This document shows positions 44,361 through 53,478 of a stretch of 64,000 nt of DNA, piece by piece (position 1 is the first letter of the stretch; every line of letters starts with the position of its first letter). The stretch covers positions 2,046,001 through 2,110,000 of the forward strand of contig NZ_CP147838.1 in the NCBI RefSeq assembly GCF_037338445.1, in the 5' to 3' direction. This DNA comes from Salinibaculum sp. SYNS191. Lineage in GTDB: Archaea; Halobacteriota; Halobacteria; Halobacteriales; Haloarculaceae. The notes beneath the pieces were generated by a model that made no database searches, was not told the DNA's origin, and was given only the letters and a program-made list of their open reading frames with translations. The translations under genes were made by a program, and so were the position numbers.

Positions 44361-45503
44361 ATGTCACAAGATACTGAAAGCGATACGTACGGCAAAATCA
44401 CAGACGAAGGACTCGCGGAACTGGAGGACAGAATCGGCACGGTCATCGACGAGCGGGACCCCTACGTCTCGGAAGCGACGCGGGATACGATTCGCCACTG
44501 GGCCAACGGCATCGGGACCGACAACCCCCTCTACACCGACCCCGAGTACGCACAGGACACCCAGTACGGGAGCATCACCGCGCCCCCGACGTTTCTCTAT
44601 GCCACCTGCCACATCTCCGGCGGCTACGTCGGCGGTCTCCCGGGCGTCCACGCGATGTACGCCGGCACCGACTGGGACTGGAAACAACCCATCAAGCGCG
44701 GCTACGAGATAGAGACGAAAAGTTGGCTCCACGACCTCATCGAACACGAGACGAACTTCGCCGGGCGCTCGATACAGCAGATATACCGCACCGAGTTCTA
44801 CAACCAGCACGGCGAGCAGTTGGCGACGGCCGACTCGTGGTGTTTCCGCACCGAGCGCGACACAGCCCGCGAAGGTAAGAAAAAGTACGAATCAGAGGGC
44901 GTCGAACTCGCCAACTGGGACGAAGAAGATATCGAAGCGTTCGCGGAGCACTACCGCCAGCAGGAACCCCGCGGCGGTGAGACGCGCTACTTCGAAGACG
45001 TCGAGGAAGGACAGCAACTCGACAAACTTCTCAAGGGCCCCCGGACGGTCACCGGCGCAATCGCGTTCCTGCAGGGGTGGGGCAGTGTCTACGTCAACGC
45101 CCGCGGCCACCAGCTCATGTACGCGCTGTTCGACGACCATCCAGGGTTGAAGACCATCAACCGCTACGGCGCGCCGGAGCCGCCGTCACGCGTCCACTGG
45201 GACGAGGAATTCGCCCAGCACGCTGGCGTCCCGGCACCCTACGACTACGGCCCGGAACGCGTCTCGTGGCTCGGCCACACCTGCCACCACTGGATGGGCG
45301 ACGACGGCTTCCTCGAAGACCTCTACGTCGAAGTCCGCCGGCACAACCTTCTGGGTGACGCGACGTGGTGTACCGGCGAAGTCACAGACACGTACGTCGA
45401 CGGCGAGAAACACCTCGTGGACGTCGAACTGAAAGCGACCAATCAGCGCGACAACGTCACCGCGAAAGGGAACGCGACGATTCGGCTTCCCTCCCGCGAA
45501 TAA
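44361..45503 (+). CDS. Double-hotdog acyl-CoA dehydratase (MaoC / FAS1-like)
   Basis: The 380-residue protein has two hotdog domains. The first (about 20-165) resembles FAS1-type dehydratase and mesaconyl-CoA hydratase N-terminal domains: HWANGIGTDNPLYTDPEYAQ, TAPPTFLYATCHISG and GTDWDWKQPIKRGYEIET. The second (about 205-370) is MaoC-like, starting RYFEDVEEGQQLDKLLKGPR with GERVSWLGH-like text near the end. It probably adds or removes water from an enoyl-CoA or a branched dicarboxylic acyl-CoA. It follows the aldehyde dehydrogenase by 84 bp but has its own palindromic promoter. Convergent with the acyl-CoA ligase. Confidence 0.82.
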   Translation: MSQDTESDTYGKITDEGLAELEDRIGTVIDERDPYVSEATRDTIRHWANGIGTDNPLYTDPEYAQDTQYGSITAPPTFLYATCHISGGYVGGLPGVHAMYAGTDWDWKQPIKRGYEIETKSWLHDLIEHETNFAGRSIQQIYRTEFYNQHGEQLATADSWCFRTERDTAREGKKKYESEGVELANWDEEDIEAFAEHYRQQEPRGGETRYFEDVEEGQQLDKLLKGPRTVTGAIAFLQGWGSVYVNARGHQLMYALFDDHPGLKTINRYGAPEPPSRVHWDEEFAQHAGVPAPYDYGPERVSWLGHTCHHWMGDDGFLEDLYVEVRRHNLLGDATWCTGEVTDTYVDGEKHLVDVELKATNQRDNVTAKGNATIRLPSRE

Positions 45504-45525
45504 CTACCGAGACGAAAATGGCTCT

Positions 45526-47067
45526 TTAGGCTTCGTTCGCGTCGAGTTCGCGGAGCTTGTTCCGTTGGATTTTCCCGCCCGCTTCCGTCCGCGGGAACTC
45601 CTGGACGAATTCGAGTTCGCGCGGGTACTCGTGGCGGCTCAAATCCTCTTTCACGCTCGTCTTGATGTCGTCTTTCAGGTCGTCCGAGTGCTCGCCTTCG
45701 ACTTTGACGTAGGCCTTGACGATGTTGCCTCGCTCCTCGTCCGGACTCTCGATGACGGCCGCTTCGACGACTTCAGGAACGGCCAGCAGGCTGTCTTCGA
45801 CTTCGTGCGGGTCGATTCGGTAGCCCGAGGAGATGATGACGTCGTCTTTCCGGCCCTTGTGCCAGTAGTAGCCGTCTTCATCGACCATCCCGGCGTCGCC
45901 GGTACGGAACCACTCCCCGCCGCGCTCGACGGCGATTTCCCCGATTTCGTCCGGCGGGCACTCCTCTCCCTCCTCGTCGATGACGGCCACCGTCAGCCCG
46001 GGGAAGGGTTTGCCGATGCTCCCGAGTTTCATCTCCCACCCGTCGAAGCCGTTGTAGTTCATAATCATCCCGCCGAACTCGCTGACGCCGTAGACGTCTG
46101 CGACCTGTACGCCGAGTTGCTCTTGGAAAAACGCCTGCGTCTCGGTGTCCATCGCCTCGCCTGCGGTTGCGACGCGTTTGAGTTTGAGGTCGTACTCGTC
46201 GAGGAGACCGGAGGTCTTGATTTTCCGGAAGGCGGTGGCCGCCGCCGCGAGGTTCGTAATCTCGAACTCTTCGAGGGCATCCAAGGCCGTCTCGGGGTCG
46301 AAGGCACCGGAGTACGCACCGACGGCAGTGTCGAGCGCGAGCGGCGCAGTCGTTCCAATCCAGAGGCCGTGCGCCCACGCGGGCGATGAGGTGCAGAAGA
46401 ATCGGTCCTCGGCACGGATACCGTAGGCGAACATCGACCGGACGGCGACGTAGGTGATCGTCTCGTGGCGCATCTCGGTGGCCGAGGGTTTTCCAGAGGT
46501 GCCGCTCGTGTACTGAATCGCGGAGATGTCCTTCGCGCCGGTCGTGGCTTCGTATTCGGTCGGCTGGCCCGCGAGTAGGTCCTCGAAATCCTCCTCGACG
46601 GTGACGACCTCGACAGCGGCGTCCTCGGGGACGGTCTCTTCGGCGGCGGATTTGGTCGTCAGGACCACGTCGGCGTCGCTGTCGTCGAGACGGTACTCGA
46701 CGGCATCGGGACCGAACATCGGAGAGAGTTGGACGAAGACGCCGCCAAACTTCCAGATTCCGAACATCCCGACGTAGAGTTCGTAACAGGGGTCGAGCAT
46801 CACTGCGATGCGGTCGCCCTTCTCAAGTCCGCGCTCGGACAGCGCGTTCGCAAACTGATTGGCCGCACGGCCGATCTCGCCGCTGGTGTAGGTGGCCGTC
46901 TCGCCAGTGCCGAACTTGAGGCGGACCGCCGTCGAATCGTCGTCGCGGCGGTCGATACACTCGTGTGTGATGTTGAACGACTCCGTGTCGCCGTCGAACA
47001 GTTCCCAGCGTTCGTCCCAGCTGAAACTCTCGGCTGCCGCTTCGTACGTCTCGTAATCGAGCGCCAT
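45526..47067 (-). CDS. AMP-forming acyl-CoA synthetase
   Basis: The 513-residue ligase activates a carboxylic acid with ATP and CoA. The adenylation core shows the P-loop-like QYTSGTSGKPSATEM near 165, DVYGVSEFGGMIMNYNG near 325, EWFRTGDAGMVDEDGYYWHKG near 385 with GRKDDVIISSGYRIDPHEVE, and the C-terminal lysine in RTEAGGKIQRNKLRE. It resembles medium-chain and benzoate/acetate-type ligases, but specificity is not clear. It is preceded by a strong TATA box (ATATATAA, minus strand, 47091-47099) and is divergent from an SDR. Confidence 0.9.
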   Translation of the reverse strand: MALDYETYEAAAESFSWDERWELFDGDTESFNITHECIDRRDDDSTAVRLKFGTGETATYTSGEIGRAANQFANALSERGLEKGDRIAVMLDPCYELYVGMFGIWKFGGVFVQLSPMFGPDAVEYRLDDSDADVVLTTKSAAEETVPEDAAVEVVTVEEDFEDLLAGQPTEYEATTGAKDISAIQYTSGTSGKPSATEMRHETITYVAVRSMFAYGIRAEDRFFCTSSPAWAHGLWIGTTAPLALDTAVGAYSGAFDPETALDALEEFEITNLAAAATAFRKIKTSGLLDEYDLKLKRVATAGEAMDTETQAFFQEQLGVQVADVYGVSEFGGMIMNYNGFDGWEMKLGSIGKPFPGLTVAVIDEEGEECPPDEIGEIAVERGGEWFRTGDAGMVDEDGYYWHKGRKDDVIISSGYRIDPHEVEDSLLAVPEVVEAAVIESPDEERGNIVKAYVKVEGEHSDDLKDDIKTSVKEDLSRHEYPRELEFVQEFPRTEAGGKIQRNKLRELDANEA

Positions 47068-47090
47068 AGTAACTGCATTCCCACCGAGGG

Positions 47091-47136
47091 TTATATATGT
47101 TGAGATGGGTGGACATGCCGTGGTATGGCTTTATAC
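47091..47136. promoter_or_regulatory. Divergent TATA boxes for acyl-CoA ligase (-) and SDR (+)
   Basis: ACATATATAA on the minus strand (47091-47100) lies 28 nt from the ligase ATG at 47067. CTTTATAC on the plus strand (47129-47136) lies 27 nt before the ATG at 47159. Both transcripts should be leaderless. Confidence 0.65.
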
Positions 47137-47158
47137 TCGGTGCCGTGAAACGAGAGGC

Positions 47159-47914
47159 ATGGTCGCGGAGAAGCCCCTCGCAACCCAAACAGCGCTCGTG
47201 ACTGGCGCGAGTGCTGGTATCGGCCGTGAGACCGCAAAGACGCTCGCAGGTGACGGCGCAAACGTCGTCCTCGCGGCACGGCGGGAGCGACGCCTGCTGT
47301 CGATTGCATCGGACATCGAAGCGGAACACGGAGTGGAGACGATCGCCGTGCCGACCGACGTGACCGACGAGACAGACGTCGAGGCGCTGGTCGAAGCGGC
47401 AATCGACCGCTTCGGGCAGTTGGACGTGGTCGTCAACAGCGCCGGGACGGGACAGGAGAAGGGCCTCGCTATCGAGGAGTACGACACCGAACAGTACCGG
47501 ACGGTAATGGGCGTCAACACCGACGGGCTGTTTTTCACCTCGCGGGCGGCGGTTCCCCACCTCCGGGAGACGGACGGCATTCTGATTTTTGTCGGGAGTC
47601 TGGCCGGGCAGTACCCCCGTCCAGGGAACCCGATGTATGCCGCCTCGAAGTGGTGGACGCGGGGGTTCGCGCTGAGTCTCGCCGGACAGGTAGGCGAGGA
47701 CGACGTCGGCGTGACAATCGTGAACCCGACCGAGGTGCGCACGGAGTTCGCCAAGGAGTTCCGGGACGAACTCTCGAAAGACCAGTTCGACCCCGGTGAG
47801 GTCACAGAACCCGAGGAAGTGGCCGAGGCAATCGCCTTCGCTGCCCGCCAAGAGCCGCCGAACACGGTGGCCGAACTCGACCTCTACCGACGCGATGTGC
47901 TGACCGACCTCTGA
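47159..47914 (+). CDS. SDR-family oxidoreductase
   Basis: The 251-residue classical short-chain dehydrogenase has TGASAGIGRETAKTLAGDGA at the N-terminus, DVVVNSAGTGQEKGL near 83, the Ser-Tyr-Lys site in FVGSLAGQYPRPG and YAASKWWTRGF, and the motif VVNPTEVRTEF-like end. Its KWWTRGF and ELDLYRRDVLTDL segments recur in the SDR at 55031 (KWWLRGF, ELNLMRRTKFDNL), so these two are paralogues. It probably reduces or oxidises a hydroxy/keto intermediate. The start agrees with a TATA box 27 nt upstream. Confidence 0.9.
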   Translation: MVAEKPLATQTALVTGASAGIGRETAKTLAGDGANVVLAARRERRLLSIASDIEAEHGVETIAVPTDVTDETDVEALVEAAIDRFGQLDVVVNSAGTGQEKGLAIEEYDTEQYRTVMGVNTDGLFFTSRAAVPHLRETDGILIFVGSLAGQYPRPGNPMYAASKWWTRGFALSLAGQVGEDDVGVTIVNPTEVRTEFAKEFRDELSKDQFDPGEVTEPEEVAEAIAFAARQEPPNTVAELDLYRRDVLTDL

Positions 47915-47993
47915 TAGGGACGGTGACCACGGCCGACCGCCAGTGAGTCCGGCCACCGACACCTATACGTACCAGAGCGTGGTCGGACCCGGT

Positions 47994-48398
47994 ATGGTCA
48001 ACGTCCCCGACGAGTACCAGTCACTGATTGCGGGTGGCGTCTACGGCACGATTGGCACGCTCGACGGTGACGGCGCGCCGCTGATGACTCCAATCTGGGT
48101 CGACTACGACCCCGAGCGGAACCAGTTTCTCGTCAACACCGTCCCCGGCCGGGAGAAGGAGCAACACCTCCGCCGGAACCCAGCCGTCGCGCTGACCTAC
48201 GTCCACGAAGACGACGAGCGGCGGTATCTCTCGGTGCAAGGTGAGGCCGTCGAGTTCGTCACTGAAGGAGCTATCGACCACTACAACCGATTGGCCGAGA
48301 CGCTCCTCGGGGAAGAGAACTTCTACGAGCGACGCTACGAGGAAGATATCGGGCGAGTCATCGTCAGAATCGAGCCGTCAGCGGTTTACTCGCGCTGA
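47994..48398 (+). CDS. PPOX-class (FMN/F420-binding) family protein
   Basis: The 134-residue protein is a split-barrel flavin-binding protein of the pyridoxamine-phosphate-oxidase group: GVYGTIGTLDGDGAPLMTPI, WVDYDPERNQFLVNTVPGRE and LRRNPAVALTYVHEDD. Such small proteins in haloarchaea bind FMN, heme or coenzyme F420. The exact cofactor cannot be judged here. TATA (CTATACG, about 47963) is 29 nt before the chosen ATG; a GTG start at 47943 is less likely. It is convergent with a Rieske gene. Confidence 0.8.
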   Translation: MVNVPDEYQSLIAGGVYGTIGTLDGDGAPLMTPIWVDYDPERNQFLVNTVPGREKEQHLRRNPAVALTYVHEDDERRYLSVQGEAVEFVTEGAIDHYNRLAETLLGEENFYERRYEEDIGRVIVRIEPSAVYSR

Positions 48399-48426
48399 GG
48401 ACGGCGGGGAGTTCGTTCGACAGCAG

Positions 48427-48816
48427 TCACCGGACGACGTAGAGATTGCCGTCCCGCTCGACGACGTCGAACGTCGGGAGTTTCATCGACGGGTCCGCGA
48501 GGTGTTCACCCGTCGTGATGTCGTACTCCCAGCCGTGCCACGGACAGCAGACGACTTCGCCGCGCTTGTCGTAGGTGAGTTTGCCGTCCTCGGTTTCGGT
48601 CACTCGCCCGGAGATACGCCCGCCACAGCCCGGTCCGCCTTGGTGCACACAGTAGTTCGCCAGCGCGTAGAACTCGCCGTCGACGTTGAAGACGCCGACT
48701 TCCAGTCCGTCGAGGTCTATCATCGCCCGCTCACCGGGCGGTAACTCCTCGACCGCTACGACGAAGTGGTGGTCGTCGGGCAAGTCCGCGTCGGTAGTGT
48801 TGTCTCCCTCGCTCAT
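48427..48816 (-). CDS. Small Rieske [2Fe-2S] ferredoxin, copy 1
   Basis: The 129-residue soluble Rieske protein has cluster ligands Cys56-x-His58 (YCVHQGGPGC) and Cys91-x-x-His94 (CCPWHGWEYD), complete. Between them is an insertion of about 20 residues (ETEDGKLTYDKRGE). No membrane segment or oxygenase domain is attached, so it acts as an electron carrier. It lies 2 bp downstream of an amidohydrolase gene in the same direction, so the two are co-transcribed. The same couple appears twice more in the window. Confidence 0.9.
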   Translation of the reverse strand: MSEGDNTTDADLPDDHHFVVAVEELPPGERAMIDLDGLEVGVFNVDGEFYALANYCVHQGGPGCGGRISGRVTETEDGKLTYDKRGEVVCCPWHGWEYDITTGEHLADPSMKLPTFDVVERDGNLYVVR

Positions 48817-48818
48817 AG

Positions 48819-49913
48819 TCAGAAGTCGAAAACCTCCATCGCGGTCCCGCCGTAGATGTTGTTCAGCGCTTCCTCCCCGAACTCAGCGCGAATCGTCCGG
48901 ACGAGGTCGTCGGTGTAATCGAAGTCCGGATGCGGGTAGTCCGAAGAGAACATAAGGTTCGTCTGTCCGTCGAACAGGTCGATAATCGACGCGACGTACT
49001 CGGGGTCGTCGGCACCTTCGACGGGTTGGCTCGTGAAGTAGAACTGGTCGTAGACGTACTCACTGGGCTTTTTCTTCAGTTTGGGGGCGTCGCGGCGCTT
49101 GCCGTGAATCTCGTGGTCGTAGCGCCGGAGGAAGTACGGTATCCAGCCCAGTCCCGCCTCCTCAGCGACGAAGGTGAGGTCCGGGAACAGTTCGGGCACG
49201 CCGTTCGTGAGCATCGTCGAAAGGTTCCACATGTGTTCTGCGCCGTGGAGCGGGACGTGCACGTCGATGTAGCGTTTGGTCCAGCGCCAGTGATGCGGAA
49301 AGTTCGCCATCAGGCCGTTGCCAGCGTTGTGCATCAAGACAGGAAAGCCCGCCTCCTCGGCGGCCTCGTAGATGGGGAAGTAGTGTTCCCGACCGAGCGG
49401 CGGGAGCGCGCCGGCCGTCGGGAGCATGACGCTGATAATCTGGTCCTCACTGGCGCGGTTTCGAATCTCCTCGGCGGCCTCCTCGGGTCGCTGGGGCGCG
49501 ACGACCATCGACCCGGTCAGGCCGGGGTCCTCGTCGAGAATTGCATCGAGCAACCACTCGTTGTACGCCCGCATGAGCGCGGCGGCGAGTTCGTCGTGGT
49601 GGACGAAGCTCAGCCGGAGATTCTGCCCCGGCGAGAGCACCACCTTGTCGACGCCGAGGAGGTCCATCGCTCGGCGGATCGCTTCAGGGCTTCTGAGGTC
49701 GTCCATCTCGGCTTTCTCCGTCGTGACGCGGGTGAGAAAGCCCGCCGACGGGTAGACGTTGCTGAGGTAGGTCTCCGACCCGCCGACGTTCAACATCCCG
49801 TCGAACGGGTCTTCGATGTACGGCAAGATGTCTTTCTCCGATTCCGTGAGATGAAAATCCGTGTCCACGATGGTGTCGACACCCTCGACGAGTCGGTTGC
49901 TAGTGTCTCCCAT
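48819..49913 (-). CDS. Amidohydrolase-2 (ACMSD-like) TIM-barrel protein, copy 1
   Basis: The 364-residue metal-dependent enzyme belongs to the family of ACMSD, 5-carboxyvanillate decarboxylase and related hydrolases. Metal motifs: IVDTDFHLTE near 16 (Asp-x-His), PVLMHNAGNG near 200, HVPLHGAEHMWN near 220, EEAGLGWIPYFLRRYDHEIH near 260 and the final Asp in LMFSSDYPHPDFD near 320. It is closely similar to the copy at 56794 (shared QFYFTSQPVEGA segment). It starts the two-gene unit with the Rieske gene and is divergent from the M29/NicX-like gene at 50052. Decarboxylation or ring/amide hydrolysis is possible. Confidence 0.88.
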   Translation of the reverse strand: MGDTSNRLVEGVDTIVDTDFHLTESEKDILPYIEDPFDGMLNVGGSETYLSNVYPSAGFLTRVTTEKAEMDDLRSPEAIRRAMDLLGVDKVVLSPGQNLRLSFVHHDELAAALMRAYNEWLLDAILDEDPGLTGSMVVAPQRPEEAAEEIRNRASEDQIISVMLPTAGALPPLGREHYFPIYEAAEEAGFPVLMHNAGNGLMANFPHHWRWTKRYIDVHVPLHGAEHMWNLSTMLTNGVPELFPDLTFVAEEAGLGWIPYFLRRYDHEIHGKRRDAPKLKKKPSEYVYDQFYFTSQPVEGADDPEYVASIIDLFDGQTNLMFSSDYPHPDFDYTDDLVRTIRAEFGEEALNNIYGGTAMEVFDF

Positions 49914-50051
49914 GCGTTCACGTTCACGAGCGAGAATCAAATACTCTTCTATCGGCGTGACCGACACCCGGAGTGAAACACTGACGACCAGTCGCCGGAG
50001 CAACCGGGATACTTTTATTCTCCTCCACAGAAACAGTCGTTGTGGTAACGA

Positions 50052-51032
50052 ATGACACTCTTAGAAGCTGAGATGATAGAGAACGCCGGCAAGCCACTGG
50101 ACATGAACATCGAGGAGGGCGACGAGGTGGTGTTCGTGACAGACACCTCGATGGACCCACAGATGTGGCAAGTCGTCCTCAAGGCGGCCCGCTCTCGGGG
50201 CATCGACCCGACGGTGACGATGCGCTCGGAGTTGGAACACAGCCACGAAGAACCGCCCGAGCCGATTCAGCAGGCGATGATGGAAGCCGACGTTATCGTC
50301 TTCCTCACCGAGAAGACGATGGTTCACTCCCACGCCGCAATCGAGGCGATGAAAGGGGGAACCAAGGGCGTCGCACTCGAAGAGATTACGCCCGAGATTA
50401 TCACGGGCAGTGCGGCCTCGGCGGACTACGAAGCGATTCTCGAACACTCACGGAGCGTCCGCGAGGTGTTCACCGAAGGCGAGCGGCTTACGATTACCAC
50501 GCCGCTCGGGATGGACCTCGAAGCGGAAATCGGGGGCCGACCCGGCTTCTCCGCTGTCGGGAAAGTCGAGAAACAGCCCGGTGACATCGAAATCTACGCG
50601 GCGAGTTTCCCGGACGGCGAAGTGGCTGTCGCACCCATCGAGGAGACGGTCAACGGCACCATCATCTGGGACACGACGATGAACGACATCAACCGCATCG
50701 ACGAACCCATCGAGGTGGATGTCGAGGAGGGCTACGTCACGGAGATACGCGGCGGCGCGGAGGCCGACCAGCTCCGCCGGATTCTCGAAAACGCCGACCG
50801 CGACTCGTGGGGTATCGGTGAAATCGCCGTCGGACTCAACCCCGACGTGGAACTCCAGGGGTCGATTCGCGTCGACAAGAAGGCGCTTGGCTATCTCCAC
50901 ATCGCGCTGGGCGAGAACACCGACGTCGGCGGGAAACTCGACGCCGATATCCACTTCGACGGCGTCATCGGCAACGCGACGATGAAAATCGACGATACGC
51001 TCATCACGAAAGACGGCGAGATGCAGATTTAG
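50052..51032 (+). CDS. Peptidase M29 / NicX-like protein, paralogue 2
   Basis: The 326-residue protein starts MTLLEAEMIENAGKPLDMNI and closely matches the paralogue at 53956-54945 along its whole length (TDTSMDPQMWQVVLKAARS versus TDTEQDEQLWQVLLKAARS). Landmarks are FLTEKTMVHSHAAIEAMKGG near 92, GRPGFSAVGKVEKQPGDIEI near 165, and the C-terminal YLHIALGENTDVGG and DADIHFDGVIG, with His and His-x-Asp that could bind iron as in NicX. Function is either peptidase or ring-cleaving dioxygenase; the catabolic context favours the latter (inference). Its stop overlaps that of the convergent dehydrogenase by 3 bases. Confidence 0.78.
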   Translation: MTLLEAEMIENAGKPLDMNIEEGDEVVFVTDTSMDPQMWQVVLKAARSRGIDPTVTMRSELEHSHEEPPEPIQQAMMEADVIVFLTEKTMVHSHAAIEAMKGGTKGVALEEITPEIITGSAASADYEAILEHSRSVREVFTEGERLTITTPLGMDLEAEIGGRPGFSAVGKVEKQPGDIEIYAASFPDGEVAVAPIEETVNGTIIWDTTMNDINRIDEPIEVDVEEGYVTEIRGGAEADQLRRILENADRDSWGIGEIAVGLNPDVELQGSIRVDKKALGYLHIALGENTDVGGKLDADIHFDGVIGNATMKIDDTLITKDGEMQI

Positions 51033-51976
51033 AGGTCCGAAGCAACCGACGCGGCCGCCTGCTGGAGGCGTTCGAACTCCTCGTCAGCTATCTCCCATTC
51101 GACGATTTCCTCCCAGCCGGATTCGCCGAGACGCACCGGAACGCTGAGACACACGTCTTCACAACCGTACTCGCCCTCTAGCGGGACCGAGAGACCGAGC
51201 GGTTCGCTCGACCCGCCGCCGATGAGCGTCAGGACGAGACGGCCGACGCCTTGGCCGGTCACCCAGCGCGAGGAGTCCTGTTCTCCTCGGTACTCGATGA
51301 CCTCGTAGGGGACGTTGCGGACGTATTCGAGTACCTGCTCTTTCTGTGCCTCGGAGATCTCGACGCGCTCGCCGACAATCGAGAGTCGGGAGAACACCGG
51401 TACGACGTATTCCCCGTGTTCGCCCAGCGTCGGGCAGTAGACGTCGTTCGGTCGACAGTCGAAGATGCGGGCGAGTTCGTCGGCGGCGCGTGCAGTCTCG
51501 GAGAGCGAGTAGCCGACGAAGTTGTGTCGGTCCCATCCGGTCGACTCCCAGATGCGGTGGGTGATGAGGTCTACTGGGTTGCTCGCAACGACGACCGGTA
51601 TCGGGTCGTGGGCCGACAACGAGTCAGCGATGGAGTCGGCAAGGTCGCGGTTTTTTTCCAGATACCTGATGCGCGCGCCCCGTTCGGCGGTCCCATCGGG
51701 CGGCGAGATGCTCGCAGTCACGATAGCGCAGTCGACATCCGCGAGTGCATCCGGTCCGGACGGACGGGCGCGAATGTGGCCCTCGGGGAGGCGTTCGGTG
51801 GCAAGCCCTGGGAGTTGGCTCGCCGTCCGGCCGTGTGAGAGGTCTATGGCGTGGCCCCGCGCGGGGTCCGTTGCAGGGTCGACGAGTGTGATGTCGATGT
51901 CCTGCTGTGCGGTCGCAAGCGTGTAGGCGACGGTCGTTCCAATAGTACCAGCACCGCCGATTATTGCAACGTGCAT
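51029..51976 (-). CDS. Lactate/malate dehydrogenase-family protein
   Basis: The 315-residue protein opens MHVAIIGGAGTIGTTVAYTL with the NAD-binding Asp in ITLVDPATD. It has VVASNPVDLITHRIW near 125 and the catalytic His in LGEHGEYVVPVFS near 180. An active-site loop (SPPDGTAERGARIRYLEKN) replaces the usual PRKPG, so substrate choice (malate, lactate or another 2-hydroxy acid) is open. The core sequence is clearly of the MDH/LDH family but divergent. It ends convergently inside the stop of the M29/NicX-like gene. Confidence 0.85.
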   Translation of the reverse strand: MHVAIIGGAGTIGTTVAYTLATAQQDIDITLVDPATDPARGHAIDLSHGRTASQLPGLATERLPEGHIRARPSGPDALADVDCAIVTASISPPDGTAERGARIRYLEKNRDLADSIADSLSAHDPIPVVVASNPVDLITHRIWESTGWDRHNFVGYSLSETARAADELARIFDCRPNDVYCPTLGEHGEYVVPVFSRLSIVGERVEISEAQKEQVLEYVRNVPYEVIEYRGEQDSSRWVTGQGVGRLVLTLIGGGSSEPLGLSVPLEGEYGCEDVCLSVPVRLGESGWEEIVEWEIADEEFERLQQAAASVASDL

Positions 51977-52367
51977 AGCAGTAGCATCGGTGAAGTACAT
52001 CAAAAGTGTGTGGGTACGGGGTTATAGCTCGGACGCTATCGCAGTACAAAAGGTGCAAAGAGGGAGAGAAGCCCGGACCGGGCTTCGTTCCACCGCGACC
52101 GGCGTCGCGGTTGTCATGGATTGCTCGCTACCGGTGTGCCAACCGTGATAGGACACAGGTGAGGGGGTTCCTGAATCGTGGGGTGGGAGCAACTACCACG
52201 GCTGCAATTTCTCCGACGTGGGTAGCCCTCTTAATCATTTTGGAACCCATCAGATAGCAGTCAAGACGGGGCAACAGCAGGTCGAGGATGCCGGCGGAAT
52301 CGAGCGGGTTCACTCGTGCGAAACGTATAAACAACTCTCTCGCCAACAGCGAACCAAGAGGTTCAAC
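51977..52367. promoter_or_regulatory. Divergent intergenic region with two hairpins and a TATA box
   Basis: No gene is supported. The palindrome GAAGCCCGG-A-CCGGGCTTC (52068-52086) and the stem ACCGCGAC/GTCGCGGT (52092-52099 and 52104-52111) lie side by side. CGTATAAAC (52324-52332) lies about 40 nt before the amidohydrolase ATG at 52368, allowing a leader of some 13-15 nt that contains AGAGG, a possible ribosome-binding site. Confidence 0.5.
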
Positions 52368-53477
52368 ATGGCACAATCGACGGCTTCTGACTCGGCAGGA
52401 CAACTCTCACGCATCGTCGACACTGACGTACACCACTCCTTCGGGGAGCGCTCGGACTTGACGCCGTACATGCCCGAGGCGTACGAGGACCGATGGGAGA
52501 TGTACGGTATCCCGTCGCTCGGCCGAGGCTTCGCCAACAACGGCGGCGACCGCGCTGTCCGAGAGGACGTACAGGACAGCGACGACCCGCTCCCCTTTGC
52601 CGGCGCACCGCCCGAACTCGTCCAGACGAAACTGCTCGACGGCTGTGGCATCGACATCGCCATTCTCACCGGCCTGCCGACCTACCGCCTCAGTTCGACG
52701 GCAGACGTGGAGTACGCCAACGCCATCGCCACCGCGTTCAACGAATACACTGTCGAGGAGTATCTCGATGTCGACGACCGCTTTCGCTATCAAATCGCCA
52801 TCAACCACCGCGACCCCGAAGCGTCGGCCGAAGAAATCCGTCGCATCGGTGACCACCCGCAAGTGACCGGCGTGATGATGCCTATCGGCGCGTCACGAAC
52901 CTTCGGAAACAAGTTCTACGACCCCATCTACGAGGCGTCCGAGGAACTGAACCTCACTATCTCCCTCCATCTCGGCAACGACAGCAAAGGCGTCCACGGC
53001 CATCCCCCGACGGCCGCCGGTTGGCCCAACCACTACGCCGAAAACCGCGTGATGCGCCAAGGCACCTACCAGTCACACCTCGCCAGTTTCATCCTCCAAG
53101 GCACTTTCGAGAAGTACCCCGACCTGCGCGTCTCCCTGCTCGAATGTGGCTGGGCGTGGGTGCCCGCGTACCTCTGGCGGATGGACGCCAACTGGAAGGC
53201 CCTGCGCGACGAGGTGCCGTGGGTCGAACGGCCCCCCAGCGAGTACTTCAAAGACCACGTCAAGGTCAACACCCAACCCGTCGAGGAACCACCGACGGCC
53301 GACGACCTCCGGCAAATCGTCGACTGGATGGACGGCGACCGGACGCTCATGTTCGCCACCGACTTCCCCCACTGGGACTTCGACGACCCCGCGCGGACCT
53401 TGCTGGAACTCGACGGCGAGACCCGCGAGCGCGTCTTCGCTGAGAACGCCAAAGAGCAGTACGACCTCGATATCTAA
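52368..53477 (+). CDS. Amidohydrolase-2 (ACMSD-like) TIM-barrel protein, copy 2
   Basis: The 369-residue protein has the same plan as copies 1 and 3 but is more divergent. Metal motifs: IVDTDVHHSFGE near 17, LTISLHLGNDSKGVHGHPP near 205, LECGWAWVPAYLWRMDANW near 262 and the closing Asp in LMFATDFPHWDFD near 325. The N-terminal acidic stretch (PYMPEAYEDRWEMYG) differs from the others. It is followed after 1 bp by a Rieske gene, so this is the second amidohydrolase-Rieske unit. Decarboxylase or hydrolase activity is possible. Confidence 0.88.
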   Translation: MAQSTASDSAGQLSRIVDTDVHHSFGERSDLTPYMPEAYEDRWEMYGIPSLGRGFANNGGDRAVREDVQDSDDPLPFAGAPPELVQTKLLDGCGIDIAILTGLPTYRLSSTADVEYANAIATAFNEYTVEEYLDVDDRFRYQIAINHRDPEASAEEIRRIGDHPQVTGVMMPIGASRTFGNKFYDPIYEASEELNLTISLHLGNDSKGVHGHPPTAAGWPNHYAENRVMRQGTYQSHLASFILQGTFEKYPDLRVSLLECGWAWVPAYLWRMDANWKALRDEVPWVERPPSEYFKDHVKVNTQPVEEPPTADDLRQIVDWMDGDRTLMFATDFPHWDFDDPARTLLELDGETRERVFAENAKEQYDLDI

Positions 53478-53478
53478 C

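Noticed and set aside
46823..47962. 379-codon minus-strand frame spanning the ligase/SDR intergenic region.
   Set aside because: It crosses two divergent promoters and the SDR gene; the composition is that of a complementary strand.
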